Shown: positions 36,625-47,014 of the stretch, piece by piece
Numbering within the stretch: the stretch's first letter is position 1
How the letters are laid out: each line of letters begins with the position of its first letter
NCBI GenBank assembly: GCA_903924405.1
Contig: CAIYBH010000359.1
Span: forward strand, 1 to 47,014
Reading direction: 5' to 3'
DNA length: 47,014 bases
From: an uncultured Planctomycetaceae bacterium
Lineage (GTDB): Bacteria; Planctomycetota; Planctomycetia; Planctomycetales; Planctomycetaceae
The notes under the pieces: model-generated
The model's input: only the letters and a program-made list of their open reading frames with translations
Database searches by the model: none
Told to the model about the DNA's origin: nothing
Translations under genes and position numbers: made by a program

Positions 36625-37629
36625 TTACAGTGACTTCACGTCCGGAAACAGCATGCTCACACTGGTACGTCGATGAATGGAATAAATCGCCTGCGCGAAC
36701 AACGGCGCCACAGAAATGATCTCAATCCGCGACCCCAGCGGTTCCATCGCCGGCTCAATCGTGTCCGTCATAAACATCCGTCGAATCACACTGTTTTCAA
36801 TCCGCGCCACCGCGCCACGCGACAAGACTCCATGCGACACCGCAGCATAGATATCACACGCCCCCCGCGCCTTCAATACCTCGGCCATACTCACCATCGA
36901 GCCACCGGTGATGGTGAAGTCGTCCACCATCAGCACGTTGCAGCCCCGCACATCTCCAATCACTTCCAGCACCTGAGCTGTCTCGGTGTGGTCCTTCCGC
37001 TGCTTATTGCCAATGACCACAGGCACACCCAGCAGATTGGCGAATGCTGATGCGGATTTCGCAAATCCCACGTCCGGGCTGCAGATGACGAGGTTGGGGA
37101 TGTTCAGTGTTCGTATGTGATCGCAGATGGCCTGCCGAGCATACAAGTGATCCACCGGGACGCTGAAGAAGCCCTGAATCTGCGGGCTGTGCAGGTCCAT
37201 CGTCAGCACGCGGTCCGCACCCGCCGCCTCAATCGCGTCCGCACACACTCGCGCACGAATCGAAACTCGCGGCTCGTCCTTTTTGTCGCCCTTGGCATAA
37301 CTGAAATACGGGATCACCGCGGTAACCTGCGCTGCACTGGCACGCTTCAGAGCATCGATCCAGAACAACAACTCCACAAAGTTATCATTGACCGGTCGAT
37401 GGACCCCCTGAACCACAAAACAGTCGCGGCCGCGAACGTTTTCCAGCACGCGGACAAACACGTTGCCTTCACTGAACACCTGCGCCTGACAAGGCGTCAA
37501 ACTGACCCCCAGACACTCGGAAATCCGCTGGGCGAACCCGGGATTGCCGGATCCGGCGAGGATCGCGAGGTCACCCATCGGCGCCGATGGAGCAGGAAAA
37601 CCGACAGACGACTCTGCAGAAACTGACAT
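36625..37629 (-). CDS. prs: ribose-phosphate pyrophosphokinase, divergent
   Basis: The 334-residue protein makes PRPP from ribose-5-phosphate and ATP, by family. The typical blocks are present but altered: PYFSYAKGDKKDEP (about 107-120) in place of the PYFGYARQDRK flexible loop, DLHSPQIQGFF (145-155), SPDVGFAKSASAFA (184-197) and MVDDFTITGGSMVS (234-247) for the PRPP-binding loop. The catalytic acidic pair is intact (D236, D237). The substitutions around the loops are more than in most bacterial Prs, so either this is a lineage-specific normal form or the substrate differs. It is on its own, 250 bp from mutS. M18 could be the start. Confidence 0.8.
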   Translation of the reverse strand: MSVSAESSVGFPAPSAPMGDLAILAGSGNPGFAQRISECLGVSLTPCQAQVFSEGNVFVRVLENVRGRDCFVVQGVHRPVNDNFVELLFWIDALKRASAAQVTAVIPYFSYAKGDKKDEPRVSIRARVCADAIEAAGADRVLTMDLHSPQIQGFFSVPVDHLYARQAICDHIRTLNIPNLVICSPDVGFAKSASAFANLLGVPVVIGNKQRKDHTETAQVLEVIGDVRGCNVLMVDDFTITGGSMVSMAEVLKARGACDIYAAVSHGVLSRGAVARIENSVIRRMFMTDTIEPAMEPLGSRIEIISVAPLFAQAIYSIHRRTSVSMLFPDVKSL

Positions 37630-38024
37630 GAGATGGCAACTTTGGCCCCGAAACCCGGAGACCGCTGAGGGAAAATGCTGGTGAATCTGATTGAGTCTCG
37701 CATCTTACAGCGGGACCCACTGAACACAACCGACAAAACGCAGGTTGTACCTTTCCGCACAGGTCGCTTTTTTCTCGTTCCTGCGGGTTCTCAAGTTCAT
37801 GCTGCCGGAAGAATTCCAGCAATCCCCGCACTGATCCAGGACGTGATTCCGGCCCCCGCAGTGTTGCTCCACGCCCACCATTCGACGATACTCGCCCACG
37901 GACACTTACCACCTCAGTTCCGCCGTCAACCGTCCCCATCGTGACCGTATCCCGGAAGCATGCGGATTTACGGATGACCGGTCCCCCCTTTTTCACCGCA
38001 ATTCTTCCGCCAAGGGCAGAGTCC
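37630..38024. other. 395-bp spacer, nothing recognised
   Basis: The spacer lies between the minus-strand prs and the plus-strand ceramidase-like gene, and so holds divergent promoters. The in-frame upstream extension of the latter (from 37941) is not protein-like. I see no repeat or stem-loop that stands out. Confidence 0.5.
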
Positions 38025-39557
38025 ATGATGTGCGTACAAGGGCCGATTCGCGGAGTCCTCTTTTCTGCCAGCATTCTGGCTTCCCTCCTGATGACGGTCT
38101 GTCCGGCAACGGCACAGGCCGACGTTTTGCTGGCGGGAACCGCACGAGCGGACATCACCGATCGCACTCAACCCTTTAACGATCCACTGTTCGCCAAAGC
38201 CCTGGTGCTGAAGCAGAATGAAACCGTGGCAGTGCTGATCACAGTGGACGCCGTGGCCATCGGTGGGATCGGCCACATCCGCGACTCGTTTCTCAGCACG
38301 GTGCGTGAATCCTTACAGACGTCACTGGGCATTCCGCCGCGGCAGGTGTTCGTCAACGCCAGTCACTGCCATGGGATTGTTTGTTCCGATGTTGCGGAAC
38401 GGACCATTGCCGCGGTGCAGGAGGCGTGGAAACATCTGGTGCCCGTGCGTGCCGGTTCCGGCGTCGGGCAGGAAGTCCGCATCATGGAAAACCGTCGCCT
38501 GCGACTGGTCGACGGCAGTGAGGCCGATGTGCGACGAGCGTATTCCATGCCCTGGGATGACGAAGTGACCGGGATCGGTCCGGTCGATCCGGAAATTGGT
38601 CTGCTGCGTCTGGATCGCCTGGATGGAACCCCGCTGGCCGCCGTTTACAATTTCGCCTGCCATCCGATTCACGGTGTTCCCAGTGGTTTAAGTTCTGCAG
38701 ACTTTCCGGGCTTTGCGTCCACTGTGATCGAAGAAAACCTGGGCCATGGGGCAATGGCGTTTTTTGTGCAGGGGTGCGCTGGCGACATCAATCCCGTCAC
38801 CTACAAAGACGTCTCCACGCCACATGACTGCGAGCCCTTTGGCAACATGCTGGGGCTGAATGTGCTGCGTGGTCTGCGGGCCATCGCTGAACCCGTTGAT
38901 CAGGCCACGCTGCGAGTTATGAATGAGTCGCTGGAAATCCCATGGGCTACCGACTTTGAACAGCGAATTCGAACGCTGGAGGCAGAACAAACGAAAATGC
39001 TGAATTCGCTGCAGGCCACCAATCTGAATTTCCGCACGTTCCTGCCACTCTACATCCAGCACGCGGTTAATCCCCAGTACCCCGCCTGGTATTCTCATCG
39101 CTATCTGCTGGATCAGGCCAATGGTCGTCAGGATCTGGAACGACTGGATGCGGAAAACCGTGCTGGTCTCAAGGCGTACGAACAGAACATCCGGACCATG
39201 GAAAAACTCACGAAACTGCAGACCAACCTGCAACTGCTGAAAATGCATCAGCGACAGGTGGAACAGGCCGAGTCAAAGATGCTGACAGTCGAAGTGGGAG
39301 GACTGCGCATCGGGGAATTTGTGATGGTGACGTTTCCCGGCGAGTTGACTGTGCAGATCGGATTGAACATCAAGCAGGCGTCGCCGCATCGGTTCACCTT
39401 CGTGGCCGGCTACACCAACGGCTACATCTACTACACTCCAACGACCGAACAACGCCTGAATACCGGTTACGCTCAGGAAGACTGTGATACTCTGGTCGCT
39501 CCGGAATGGCAGCAGCTGTTCGAGACGCGTGTCGCCGAGATGCTCAGCACACTGTAA
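38025..39557 (+). CDS. neutral/alkaline ceramidase-like exported protein
   Basis: The 510-residue protein begins with a signal peptide (MMCVQGPIRGVLFSASILASLLMTVCPATAQA). The start at ATG 38025 is chosen because it places the signal peptide at the N-terminus and has AGGGCAGAG upstream. The mature part carries NASHCHGIVCSD near 110-121 and NFACHPIHGVPSGLSSADFPG near 206-226, His-rich blocks like the zinc-binding loops of neutral ceramidase-type hydrolases. A further AGYTNGYIYYTP block lies near 460-471. Many planctomycete proteins of this type are of unknown substrate; sphingolipids are not assumed. The neighbours are not linked by operon structure. Confidence 0.75.
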   Translation: MMCVQGPIRGVLFSASILASLLMTVCPATAQADVLLAGTARADITDRTQPFNDPLFAKALVLKQNETVAVLITVDAVAIGGIGHIRDSFLSTVRESLQTSLGIPPRQVFVNASHCHGIVCSDVAERTIAAVQEAWKHLVPVRAGSGVGQEVRIMENRRLRLVDGSEADVRRAYSMPWDDEVTGIGPVDPEIGLLRLDRLDGTPLAAVYNFACHPIHGVPSGLSSADFPGFASTVIEENLGHGAMAFFVQGCAGDINPVTYKDVSTPHDCEPFGNMLGLNVLRGLRAIAEPVDQATLRVMNESLEIPWATDFEQRIRTLEAEQTKMLNSLQATNLNFRTFLPLYIQHAVNPQYPAWYSHRYLLDQANGRQDLERLDAENRAGLKAYEQNIRTMEKLTKLQTNLQLLKMHQRQVEQAESKMLTVEVGGLRIGEFVMVTFPGELTVQIGLNIKQASPHRFTFVAGYTNGYIYYTPTTEQRLNTGYAQEDCDTLVAPEWQQLFETRVAEMLSTL

Positions 39558-39603
39558 CGGGTGGATTTCCAGTGACGCCCCCCGGCAACTGGCTGGGCGT
39601 GCA

Positions 39604-41052
39604 TCACGACAGGATCGCACTCAGCACTCGACCGTGCACATCGGTCAATCGAAAGTCACGGCCCCCGAAGTGATATGTCAACGCCTCATGGTCCACTCCC
39701 AGCACATGCAGGACGGTGGCCCAGAGATCATATACCGTGGTCACATTTTCCACGGCATGATAACCGAGGTCATCCGTGGCGCCGTACACTGTGCCGCCCC
39801 GAATCCCGCCGCCAGCCAGCCACACACTGTAACCAAACGGGTTGTGGTCACGACCATCACTTCCCTGAGCAAATGGCGTGCGACCGAATTCACCAGCCCA
39901 CACAATCACCGTCTCTTCAAACAGCCCACGCTGTTTCAGATCATGAATCAGGCCGGCGATCGGCTGATCAACTTGTTGCGCCATCTCGGCGTGACCCGTT
40001 TTCAGCCCGCCATGCTGATCCCACGGATTGCCGATCTGACCGGGATCCGCCGGTCGCGGCAGACAGGTCAGTTCCACAAAACGAACACCTCGCTCCACCA
40101 GTCTGCGCGCCAACAGGCACTGCTGCCCATAGGCCGCCGTTTCCCTGACGGGTGATTCCATGCCATACAACTTTCGAGTCGCAGCGGTTTCGTCACTGAG
40201 GTCCACAAGCGACGGTACCGCAGTCTGCATACGAAAGGCCGTTTCGTAGTTGCGAATGGCCGATTCCACCTGCTCATTCGTTCCCCGTTGTGCCAGTTGC
40301 TGACGATCCATTTGCTCCACGAACTGCAATCGCCGACGCTGCCGTACAGCTGATTCCCGCGGACGGATGTTCGTCAGAGGTTCTGCGGCATCCGGATCCA
40401 GCAGTGACGCCTGATGCACGGCCGGCAGAAATCCGTTGCCATAAATACCGACACCACCCAGCGGCGACCCTCCGCCAGCAAGGACGACATAGCCCGGCAG
40501 ATTCTCGTTCTCGCTGCCCAGGCCATAACTGAACCATGCTCCGGCACTGGGATAACCGGCGAGTGAAAAACCAGTGTGCAGAAAATAATTGCCCTGGGCG
40601 TGCTCGTTGGCAATACTGGTCATGGAGCGTACCACCGCCAGATCATCCGCGCATCGGGCAATGCAGGGAAACAGATCGCTCACCGGCAGTCCGCATTCCC
40701 CATAGTGCTGAAAGGCCCACGGACTGGCCATGATACTGCCGTTGGCGTTGAACATCGTCGGACGGACAGGCACCGGCATCGGTTTTCCATGGTCCAGTGT
40801 CAGTCGCGGTTTCGGATCAAAGGTGTCCACCGCCGAAACACCCCCTGACATAAAACAGAAGATCACACTTTTCGCGCGCTGTGGACGGTTTCGACTGCGG
40901 TGCAGCAACGTTCGATTGTCTGCGGCCTGCAGATCGCGCGACTGCGCAGCCAGCATGCCGGCAAGTGCCGTCAGACCAAAGCCGGTGGAATTTCGAGCCA
41001 GCAAGGTGCGGCGACTGATCCCCCCGATTCCATTCTGCTCACTAATGGACAT
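39604..41052 (-). CDS. DUF1501 domain protein, Tat-exported
   Basis: The 482-residue protein is of the DUF1501 family (alkaline-phosphatase/sulfatase-like fold). It has a twin-arginine signal, [24 protein letters not shown], at about 12-35. Typical segments are [42 protein letters not shown], and near the end [35 protein letters not shown]. It overlaps the downstream end of the DUF1549/DUF1553 gene by 11 bp (41042-41052) on the same strand. DUF1501 and PSCyt1/DUF1549/DUF1553 proteins are paired throughout planctomycetes and are thought to act together outside the cytoplasm, perhaps on polysaccharides; their reaction is unproven. Confidence 0.9.
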   Translation of the reverse strand: MSISEQNGIGGISRRTLLARNSTGFGLTALAGMLAAQSRDLQAADNRTLLHRSRNRPQRAKSVIFCFMSGGVSAVDTFDPKPRLTLDHGKPMPVPVRPTMFNANGSIMASPWAFQHYGECGLPVSDLFPCIARCADDLAVVRSMTSIANEHAQGNYFLHTGFSLAGYPSAGAWFSYGLGSENENLPGYVVLAGGGSPLGGVGIYGNGFLPAVHQASLLDPDAAEPLTNIRPRESAVRQRRRLQFVEQMDRQQLAQRGTNEQVESAIRNYETAFRMQTAVPSLVDLSDETAATRKLYGMESPVRETAAYGQQCLLARRLVERGVRFVELTCLPRPADPGQIGNPWDQHGGLKTGHAEMAQQVDQPIAGLIHDLKQRGLFEETVIVWAGEFGRTPFAQGSDGRDHNPFGYSVWLAGGGIRGGTVYGATDDLGYHAVENVTTVYDLWATVLHVLGVDHEALTYHFGGRDFRLTDVHGRVLSAILS

Positions 41053-44000
41053 ACAGGAACTCCTTCAGGCAAAAGATGGACTGGGCGAAGTCCTGCCAGA
41101 CTTCGGCACTGCGACTCAGTTCCGATACGGCCACACGGTGTTCTTCACACAGATCTGCAAGATACAACAGCGACGCCTGCAGCTCGGCCTGATCGGGTTC
41201 ACGACCCAGGGCCCGCAGGAACATCCGGTGAATTCGCTGCTCCGGATTTTCGCCGTCAGCCACCAGCGACGCTGCCCATTTTTTCGACTGATCAATCACA
41301 AAGGGATCATTCAGCATCGTCAATGCCTGCACCGGTGCGTTGGTCACGTCTCGCCGGCCACGTGTGGTCGAAGGCCGTGGTGCATCGAAGGCTTCCAGAA
41401 ACGGATTGAACGCATTTCTGCGAACCCGCTGGTACACACTGCGGCGACGGTCACCGTCCAGTGGCCCCGGACTACCGCCCCCTTCCGTCTTGCCCACAAA
41501 ATACACATTCACGCCCGGTCCATACATCTGCAGATCCAGTTGTCCTGACACGGCCAGGATCGCATCGCGAATGGCTTCCGCCTCCAGCCGACGTATCGAC
41601 ATATGCGACAGCCAGAGATTGTTTCCGTCCCGCTCCATCGCCACGTCTGTGGTGGTAGTCACCTGCTGCCACGTTGCTGATGTCATCAGTAACCGCAGCA
41701 TACGCTTGATCGACCAGCCTTCCTCCTCGACAAATCGCACAGCAAGGTAATCCAGCAGCTCCGGGTGTGTCGGCAGCTCACCCAGCCGTCCGAAATTGTC
41801 AGGTGTTCTGACAATCCCATGGCCAAACACATGCTGCCACAGCCGATTGACCATCACGCGCGCTGTCAATGGGTTGGTGGCCGAGGCTGTTTGTTCCGCC
41901 AGCTGCAGGCGACCACTCTGCTCAGTCGCAAACGGCTCCGCACCCAGGACCTGCAAGCCACCACGAGGCACAATCCGCCCGGGGCGATTCAATTGCCCTC
42001 GCTCCAGCAGTGGCTGATCAAACCCTGCCGCCTCCAGCACGCCCGGTGCTCGTCGTGGAACCGGAAGTTCCCGTTCCAGCTGCCGATAGCGCTCCACCAG
42101 CTCACGCAGCTGCGGCAGAGCACTGAGCGTGGTCGGAAACAAATCCCTCCGCACGAAGTAGTCCAGCAGGGCCAGTTGATCTTCTGTCAGCGTCTGGGTC
42201 TGCCACGCTCGCACCGCGTCCTGCAGCGCCTGACTGTACCGTTGAGCCAGTGCGCCGATGGACGTCGGAGGATCACCTTCCAGAATCGTCATCGCTGGCA
42301 GACTGGTTTCCACGGGAAGTTCTGACTGATCTCCCGCGACCACCTGAGCCGCGCCAAAATAAGCACGCTCGGTCGGATCTGTGATGAACTCCACATACGC
42401 GTACGAACCGCGGCGATAGGCCGTGTCCAGACGCAGCCAGCCGAGCTCGTCACGATTCAGCCTGACCGCCGGATACAGCCCGCCATTGCCCAGCGGATAA
42501 TTTTCAATCACCACACGTACCTGACTGTTCTGCCCCAGGGCTCTGACGAAGAGATTATCCGATTCAATCCGAAACCGTGGTGATTGCAGGACGCCGGTAT
42601 GACGATTACTCAGTCCATGTGTCAGCAGAGCAGATGGATGCAGGCCTCGCAGCACGCGATCCCCCTCCGGTTCAATCACCAGCTGCCCATGGTGCGCTGC
42701 GGTTGTGGCCTGTGCGGCTCGACGTGACCTGGCGGCCTGTGGAAAAGCCAGCCCGGTGCCGGAACAGAACCAGTCCGCAGACTGAGGTCCTCGGAGGTCC
42801 CACAGAGGGCGGAACTGTGCCGCGTTTGACGACTGTCGACGTTGCTGGTCCCGTTGCTGGAAATCCGATTGCTCCTGCCACATCGTTTGCAGCACGTTCG
42901 CCTCCGCCTCCGCCTTCACTCCGCCAGCGGTGGCTTGCAGCCAGAGGGTCAGTGGGCCGGACGAACTGCTCCGGGCCTCGTCCAGGGCTGTCGTCCAGGC
43001 CGCGTTTTGAGCCCCGCGGAGGTCTGACAGCTGTTGCTGCACCTGCCGCTGCTCGGCCTGCAGAGCCTCCAGGGTTTGTTGCTGAGAAGAGTCGAGGACC
43101 GCTGCGATCTCAGCCGCTGTGACGCCCGCTGGTCCGGCCTGATATGACAATGCCAGTTCCTCAGCAGTCAGCGGTCGCAGGTAGGCCCGCGCTTCTTCAA
43201 TAGTGCCAGCCAGCGGCGGATTGATGTCTGACAGTCGCTGGCCAAACAGGAACCGGGCTTTCCCCCGCAGAAACGGCTGCAAGGTTCCCTTGCGATAACT
43301 GGTGCCCTCCTGACGCCCGTTACGATACAGGGTGATGGAGTTGTCGCTGGCGTAGACGATGGCCACATGAATCAACTGGTCAGGTCCGGACGTCTCAGCT
43401 GCACCACCTGGCTCCTGAGTCCGATTGAAGAAATCACTCCCCGGCAACCAGTGCCGCGGTGTCAGTTCGCCAAAGACAATGGAATCAAAGAGTCTCCCTT
43501 CCAGCGTCTCCAGACCGATGACTCCGCCCCCGCGCTGATCCGGATTGGCCAGCGTCACCCAGGCCTCCAGAGTTTTCTCATGGATGTCGCGATCCAGCGG
43601 TCCGGTCCGCAAGTTCGCGGCCACTCCGTCCAGAATCAACCGACCGTCGCGAATCATGGCCCCGCCGAGCAGTTCGCCGTGGAGCTGTCCAACACGATCC
43701 CGCGCGTCACCCTCGAAACTCCATCGCGCATCCGGAGTTGGCAGTGTGCCGGAGCTGGCCTGTCCGCGTCGCTGAAGCACGACTGTCTGAGCTGGAACTT
43801 CGATTGCGGCAATCGCGTCGCGAAGCTGCCGTGAACGTGCCATCAGTTCCTGCTGTTGCGAGGCATGCAGTGCTTGTTCACGAAGCCGATCCGCCACCGA
43901 ACCCGCCGCTGCCAGCCACGCGTCGGCCAATTCACTGCGAATGGAATCCTTCAACTGCTGCAGTTCATGATGGTTCTTCTCCAGTCGCTCCGGAGCATCA

Positions 44001-45190
44001 ATCAGGACCTGTCCGGGACGACTGCTGGCAAAGATCCCGTACAGGGCGTGGAAGTCGTCCTGACTGATCGCATCGAATTTGTGATGATGGCACCGTGCAC
44101 AGGAAACGGTCAGGCCCAGAAAGGCGCGGGAATAGACATCGATCTGATTGTCCACCACCTTCATCTGATCTTCCAGAGCGTCCACGGGGACGAAGCCCAG
44201 CTCCACCATCCGCAGATGCGCTGGGCCGATCGCCGACTCGTTCCAGCCCTCGTCGGCATTCCAGCGTGGTTCCGGCAGCAGATCCCCGGCCAGATGCTCA
44301 AGCACCAGCTGACGATAAGGAACATCCTGATTAAAAGCCCGGATCAGATAGTCACGGTATCGATGGGCATTGGGCAGTTCCGGATCACCCTGACTTCCAT
44401 GAGATTCGCTGTAACGCATCAGGTCCATCCAGTGCCGTGCCCAGCGTTCACCGAACCGTGGTGAGTTCAGCAGTCGGTCGAGGACCGTTTCAAAAGCCCC
44501 CGGAGACGAATCGGCCAGGAACGCCTGCAACTCTTCCACAGTCGGCGGCAGCCCCGTCAGCACAAAGGTGGCGCGGCGTAATAAGGTCTGTCGGTCAGCG
44601 CGAGACGCGGGCTGCAGGCCAGCTGCCGCCATCCGTGACAGCACGAACCGATCCACGGGATGTTGAGACCATTCGGCAGCACGTTCCGCAGGCGGTTCGG
44701 TTCGCTGGACAGGTTGCAGGCTCCACCACGTACTGCGGCGAGCGAAGACCGCTTCCCAGGAAGTGGCCTGCGCGAGTTGCTCGGCTGTTGGTGGTGTCTC
44801 ACGAGGATCAGCTGCCCCCGTGGAAATCCAGTGATCGAAATCCGCAATCACAGAATCACTCAGCCGGCCACCACCTTCCGGCATTTCCAGCCCGGAAATT
44901 TCATGCCGCAGAATCGCGAGCAACCGACTTTCGGACGGCTTGCCGGGAACGATGATCTGACCGCCATCACCACCACGCAGCAGACCTGCCCGGTGGTCGA
45001 GCGCCAGGCCACTGTCAGCCTGATTGATGGAGTTATGACACGGATAGCAGTGCTCCACCAGCACCGGGCGAATGCGTTCTTCGAAAAACTGACGCTGCTG
45101 TTCTGACAGTTCTGCACGGGCCGATAACCCCACGACGATCAGTGCGGCCAGACTGCAAAGTACCCGATTCAGACCCCATGGAAACAGCAT
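41042..45190 (-). CDS. PSCyt1/DUF1549/DUF1553 protein with LamG-like domain
   Basis: The 1382-residue protein starts at ATG 45190, giving a signal peptide ([26 protein letters not shown]). A cytochrome-c-like PSCyt1 domain follows, with the heme motif CYPCH at 48-52. The DUF1549 domain (about 170-390) includes a second CARCHHHK motif near 370. A concanavalin/LamG-like insert comes at about 500-690 ([16 protein letters not shown]...; [24 protein letters not shown]), and the DUF1553 domain at about 1090-1340. It is probably exported and heme-bearing. The DUF1501 gene follows with an 11-bp overlap, so they are one transcription unit. The LamG-like insert suggests carbohydrate binding. Reaction and substrate are unknown. 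Confidence 0.9.
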   Translation of the reverse strand: MLFPWGLNRVLCSLAALIVVGLSARAELSEQQRQFFEERIRPVLVEHCYPCHNSINQADSGLALDHRAGLLRGGDGGQIIVPGKPSESRLLAILRHEISGLEMPEGGGRLSDSVIADFDHWISTGAADPRETPPTAEQLAQATSWEAVFARRSTWWSLQPVQRTEPPAERAAEWSQHPVDRFVLSRMAAAGLQPASRADRQTLLRRATFVLTGLPPTVEELQAFLADSSPGAFETVLDRLLNSPRFGERWARHWMDLMRYSESHGSQGDPELPNAHRYRDYLIRAFNQDVPYRQLVLEHLAGDLLPEPRWNADEGWNESAIGPAHLRMVELGFVPVDALEDQMKVVDNQIDVYSRAFLGLTVSCARCHHHKFDAISQDDFHALYGIFASSRPGQVLIDAPERLEKNHHELQQLKDSIRSELADAWLAAAGSVADRLREQALHASQQQELMARSRQLRDAIAAIEVPAQTVVLQRRGQASSGTLPTPDARWSFEGDARDRVGQLHGELLGGAMIRDGRLILDGVAANLRTGPLDRDIHEKTLEAWVTLANPDQRGGGVIGLETLEGRLFDSIVFGELTPRHWLPGSDFFNRTQEPGGAAETSGPDQLIHVAIVYASDNSITLYRNGRQEGTSYRKGTLQPFLRGKARFLFGQRLSDINPPLAGTIEEARAYLRPLTAEELALSYQAGPAGVTAAEIAAVLDSSQQQTLEALQAEQRQVQQQLSDLRGAQNAAWTTALDEARSSSSGPLTLWLQATAGGVKAEAEANVLQTMWQEQSDFQQRDQQRRQSSNAAQFRPLWDLRGPQSADWFCSGTGLAFPQAARSRRAAQATTAAHHGQLVIEPEGDRVLRGLHPSALLTHGLSNRHTGVLQSPRFRIESDNLFVRALGQNSQVRVVIENYPLGNGGLYPAVRLNRDELGWLRLDTAYRRGSYAYVEFITDPTERAYFGAAQVVAGDQSELPVETSLPAMTILEGDPPTSIGALAQRYSQALQDAVRAWQTQTLTEDQLALLDYFVRRDLFPTTLSALPQLRELVERYRQLERELPVPRRAPGVLEAAGFDQPLLERGQLNRPGRIVPRGGLQVLGAEPFATEQSGRLQLAEQTASATNPLTARVMVNRLWQHVFGHGIVRTPDNFGRLGELPTHPELLDYLAVRFVEEEGWSIKRMLRLLMTSATWQQVTTTTDVAMERDGNNLWLSHMSIRRLEAEAIRDAILAVSGQLDLQMYGPGVNVYFVGKTEGGGSPGPLDGDRRRSVYQRVRRNAFNPFLEAFDAPRPSTTRGRRDVTNAPVQALTMLNDPFVIDQSKKWAASLVADGENPEQRIHRMFLRALGREPDQAELQASLLYLADLCEEHRVAVSELSRSAEVWQDFAQSIFCLKEFLYVH

Positions 45191-45839
45191 CGGGCAGTTC
45201 CTGCTCTGGAATATTGAAAGCAGCATTCAGATCAATGCGGCGGTCTTGTCTTGTCTGGACCGCACCAGCGGAAACTGAGTCCCAAAGAAGCACCCGCTGG
45301 AACGGGCTGGCATACGCGGCAGACACAGCCTTAGTCTTGCTTTGGCTGCAATCCGCGGAGTATTCCATACCGCACGCCGCAGGCAGCATTGTAACAGCAG
45401 AGTCCACACGCGTCCGCAACATTTGCATCGCAATCGGGGAAAATGTCAGCGGCAGGTCGACTTGAGCTCACCGGGCGGCAGTACGGCGAGCCACTCAGTT
45501 ACAAAGAGGGGCGTTGGGTGCGGTGACTCAAGGTCTCCCTGAAATTCTCTGCTTGGTGGCATGTTGAACGCAGCGGGACGGATGCCCTCGCATTAAAGAT
45601 TCAGTCGGGGGATCAAGATTCCATCCGGGGACACAGCACTTTTCAGTTGCCGTTCAGGACTTCGAATTCCGTAATACAGCCCCCGTGATTGTGATCCTGC
45701 CAGCAGACTACATCACAGCAGAGTTGAAGCAGTTCGTAACAAACCGGCAATTGTCGATGTGCAACGGGCGACCTGCCAGATGCGGTGTCCCCACTTGCCT
45801 TCCGTATGTCGCTCAATGCGGATGGCACATGTCTGATCG
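45191..45839. other. 650-bp spacer, nothing recognised
   Basis: No gene, RNA or repeat is supported here. Open frames of 60-130 codons have no family resemblance. The promoter of the DUF1549/DUF1553-DUF1501 unit should lie near 45200-45450. Confidence 0.5.
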
Positions 45840-47014
45840 TCACAGTCCAACTGCTGCCGCTGGTGGTTCCGAGGCTTCATTTGGGACAGTGGCACTTTCC
45901 GCTGCGAGCTTATCAGGGTTAAAATCCGGCCAGGTCTCCCGCATCCACTCCGCGGCATCATAGATGGTGATGAACCTGCGTCGGGGATAGACGGGACGTG
46001 CAGGGAGTTCCAGACGTTCGGCCTGACCAGCGTCGCCCTGCAGTGTGCGATCCACAATCGCATCAATAGTTTCAATTTTCCTCAGATCCGGATCCATTCC
46101 ATACTGATCCGAAAACGGTGAGATTTTGTTTTCATCAGGGTCGAGGCTGCGGCCTCCCAGCAACACCAGTTCTTCCAGTCGACGCAAAAGCTTGTTCAGC
46201 ATCGTGCTGGATGCAGCGGGATGACACAGAAAGCGAGCGATTTGTCGGGGGTCGTTTGAGCTCGCTGCCAGAGTAAGGTCGCTTTGCAGGATACCAGAGT
46301 AGGGTTCCCTGAATTCCAGTAACAGACGCAGATTGGCTTCAGCGAGGCGATAGCGACTGGAGGCGTCCAGCTGATCCGCAATCGCGAGCACAGCCCGTTC
46401 TGTGCGATCGTCATAGGGGTTGACCGTATGGACATGTGAATCAGATCGCTGCAGAGTCTGGCTGGCAAGCTGCAACGCATGACTGAGCGGATCCACTGCG
46501 GCATTTTTCAGTTCGTCTGAAACGTGTGGCAACAGCGCCATCAGAATTCCGGAAAGTCGCCCGGGAAGAATCGGGTCCCTCGTTTTTCGCAGCTCATCCA
46601 GTGTCGCATTCCAGCGGATTTCGGACTGTTCCCGCGTCAGTCGTACGGCGAGCTCTCGGAATGGAATGGCACCAATCTCCGGTGATCCGGACACCAGAAT
46701 CTGAGCAAACAGTTCATCCCAGACGACGGCGATCTGCTGATCGTCAAGGCGGGGAATGACGGCCTGCAACGCCAGACTTCGGATGTTGTCTGCCACGCCT
46801 GTTGACTTTTGATTCAGCCATGTGACGAAACTGCGGGCCGCGGGAGCGGACATTCGAGCTGCCAGAGGCTCCGATACACCCGCAAACAGCGACACACTGA
46901 AGTGCTGTGGTGTGACGAGAACGACATTTGGCGATTCATGTTGCAACACCTCAATCAGTCGCCGCAGATGACTTTCGCACTGGTCTTCAGAAACCTGCAG
47001 CGCGAGCAATCGCA
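45840..47014 (-). CDS. alpha-helical repeat protein, 5' end beyond window
   Basis: The frame stays open to the right edge, so the gene is probably truncated by the window; 389 or more residues are visible. The visible part is almost all alpha-helical, with LAARM, LAVRLTREQSE and similar units spaced about 40-45 residues apart. These resemble the helical repeats in the C-terminal halves of some planctomycete Ser/Thr kinases or scaffold proteins. There is no membrane segment, and I see no kinase or other catalytic motif in the visible part. The final segment (PRRRFITIYDAAEWMRETWPDFN) is not repetitive. I cannot name the family. Confidence 0.6.
   Translation of the reverse strand, partial: RLLALQVSEDQCESHLRRLIEVLQHESPNVVLVTPQHFSVSLFAGVSEPLAARMSAPAARSFVTWLNQKSTGVADNIRSLALQAVIPRLDDQQIAVVWDELFAQILVSGSPEIGAIPFRELAVRLTREQSEIRWNATLDELRKTRDPILPGRLSGILMALLPHVSDELKNAAVDPLSHALQLASQTLQRSDSHVHTVNPYDDRTERAVLAIADQLDASSRYRLAEANLRLLLEFREPYSGILQSDLTLAASSNDPRQIARFLCHPAASSTMLNKLLRRLEELVLLGGRSLDPDENKISPFSDQYGMDPDLRKIETIDAIVDRTLQGDAGQAERLELPARPVYPRRRFITIYDAAEWMRETWPDFNPDKLAAESATVPNEASEPPAAAVGL

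Overview
The window comes from a planctomycete (Planctomycetota) chromosome. The diagnostic features are a cytochrome-c-like/DUF1549/DUF1553 giant paired with a DUF1501 protein, a Tat-exported Gfo/Idh/MocA oxidoreductase, a DUF1580 protein, a neutral-ceramidase-like exported protein, and many small, scattered operons separated by repeat-rich spacers. No species can be named from the sequence alone.

Layout. (1) Positions 1-5258 are the right-hand part of an integrated element. Genes of unknown function, a DUF1580 helix-turn-helix protein, a P-loop replication-type ATPase and small ORFs all lie on the + strand, and most are preceded by a stem-loop and a CAGGAG ribosome-binding site. The element ends in a transcription terminator, three 12-bp direct repeats and a 42-bp 3' fragment of a tRNA-Ala(GGC) gene, which I read as the attachment-site remnant. 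(2) 5259-13.7 kb is an accessory stretch: a three-gene TIGR04255-type cluster, a broken tyrosine integrase, a large 2-oxoglutarate/Fe(II) oxygenase and a RecQ-type helicase, with repeats between them. (3) 13.8-23.3 kb is a minus-strand block: Gfo/Idh/MocA oxidoreductase, B12-binding radical SAM protein and LarA-like protein (probably one operon), pterin carbinolamine dehydratase, tyrosyl-tRNA synthetase and a HerA-like ATPase. (4) 24.3-28.0 kb holds rpmF-plsX-fabD, the conserved link between ribosome and fatty-acid synthesis, interrupted between plsX and fabD by a 158-bp inverted-repeat element, followed by a methyltransferase. (5) 28.0-33.7 kb is an ABC import cassette (binding protein, STAS protein, permease, ATPase) bracketed by repeats that include a duplicated 3' end of mutS. 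(6) 33.7-47.0 kb holds mutS, a divergent PRPP synthetase, a ceramidase-like protein, the DUF1501 + PSCyt1/DUF1549/DUF1553 pair and the end of an alpha-helical-repeat protein.

The strongest unexpected signal is a pair of related miniature inverted-repeat elements (11199-11360 and 25496-25653). They have matching terminal repeats and are flanked in both places by 11-bp direct repeats (10/11 and 11/11 identical), the signature of a non-autonomous transposon. Other signals worth following are the attachment-site structure at 5.0-5.26 kb, the GTGGATCA repeats at both ends of the element's ATPase gene, the mutS-tail duplication flanking the ABC cassette, and the uncharacterised TIGR04255 cluster. 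All identities quoted were counted by eye; no database search was run.
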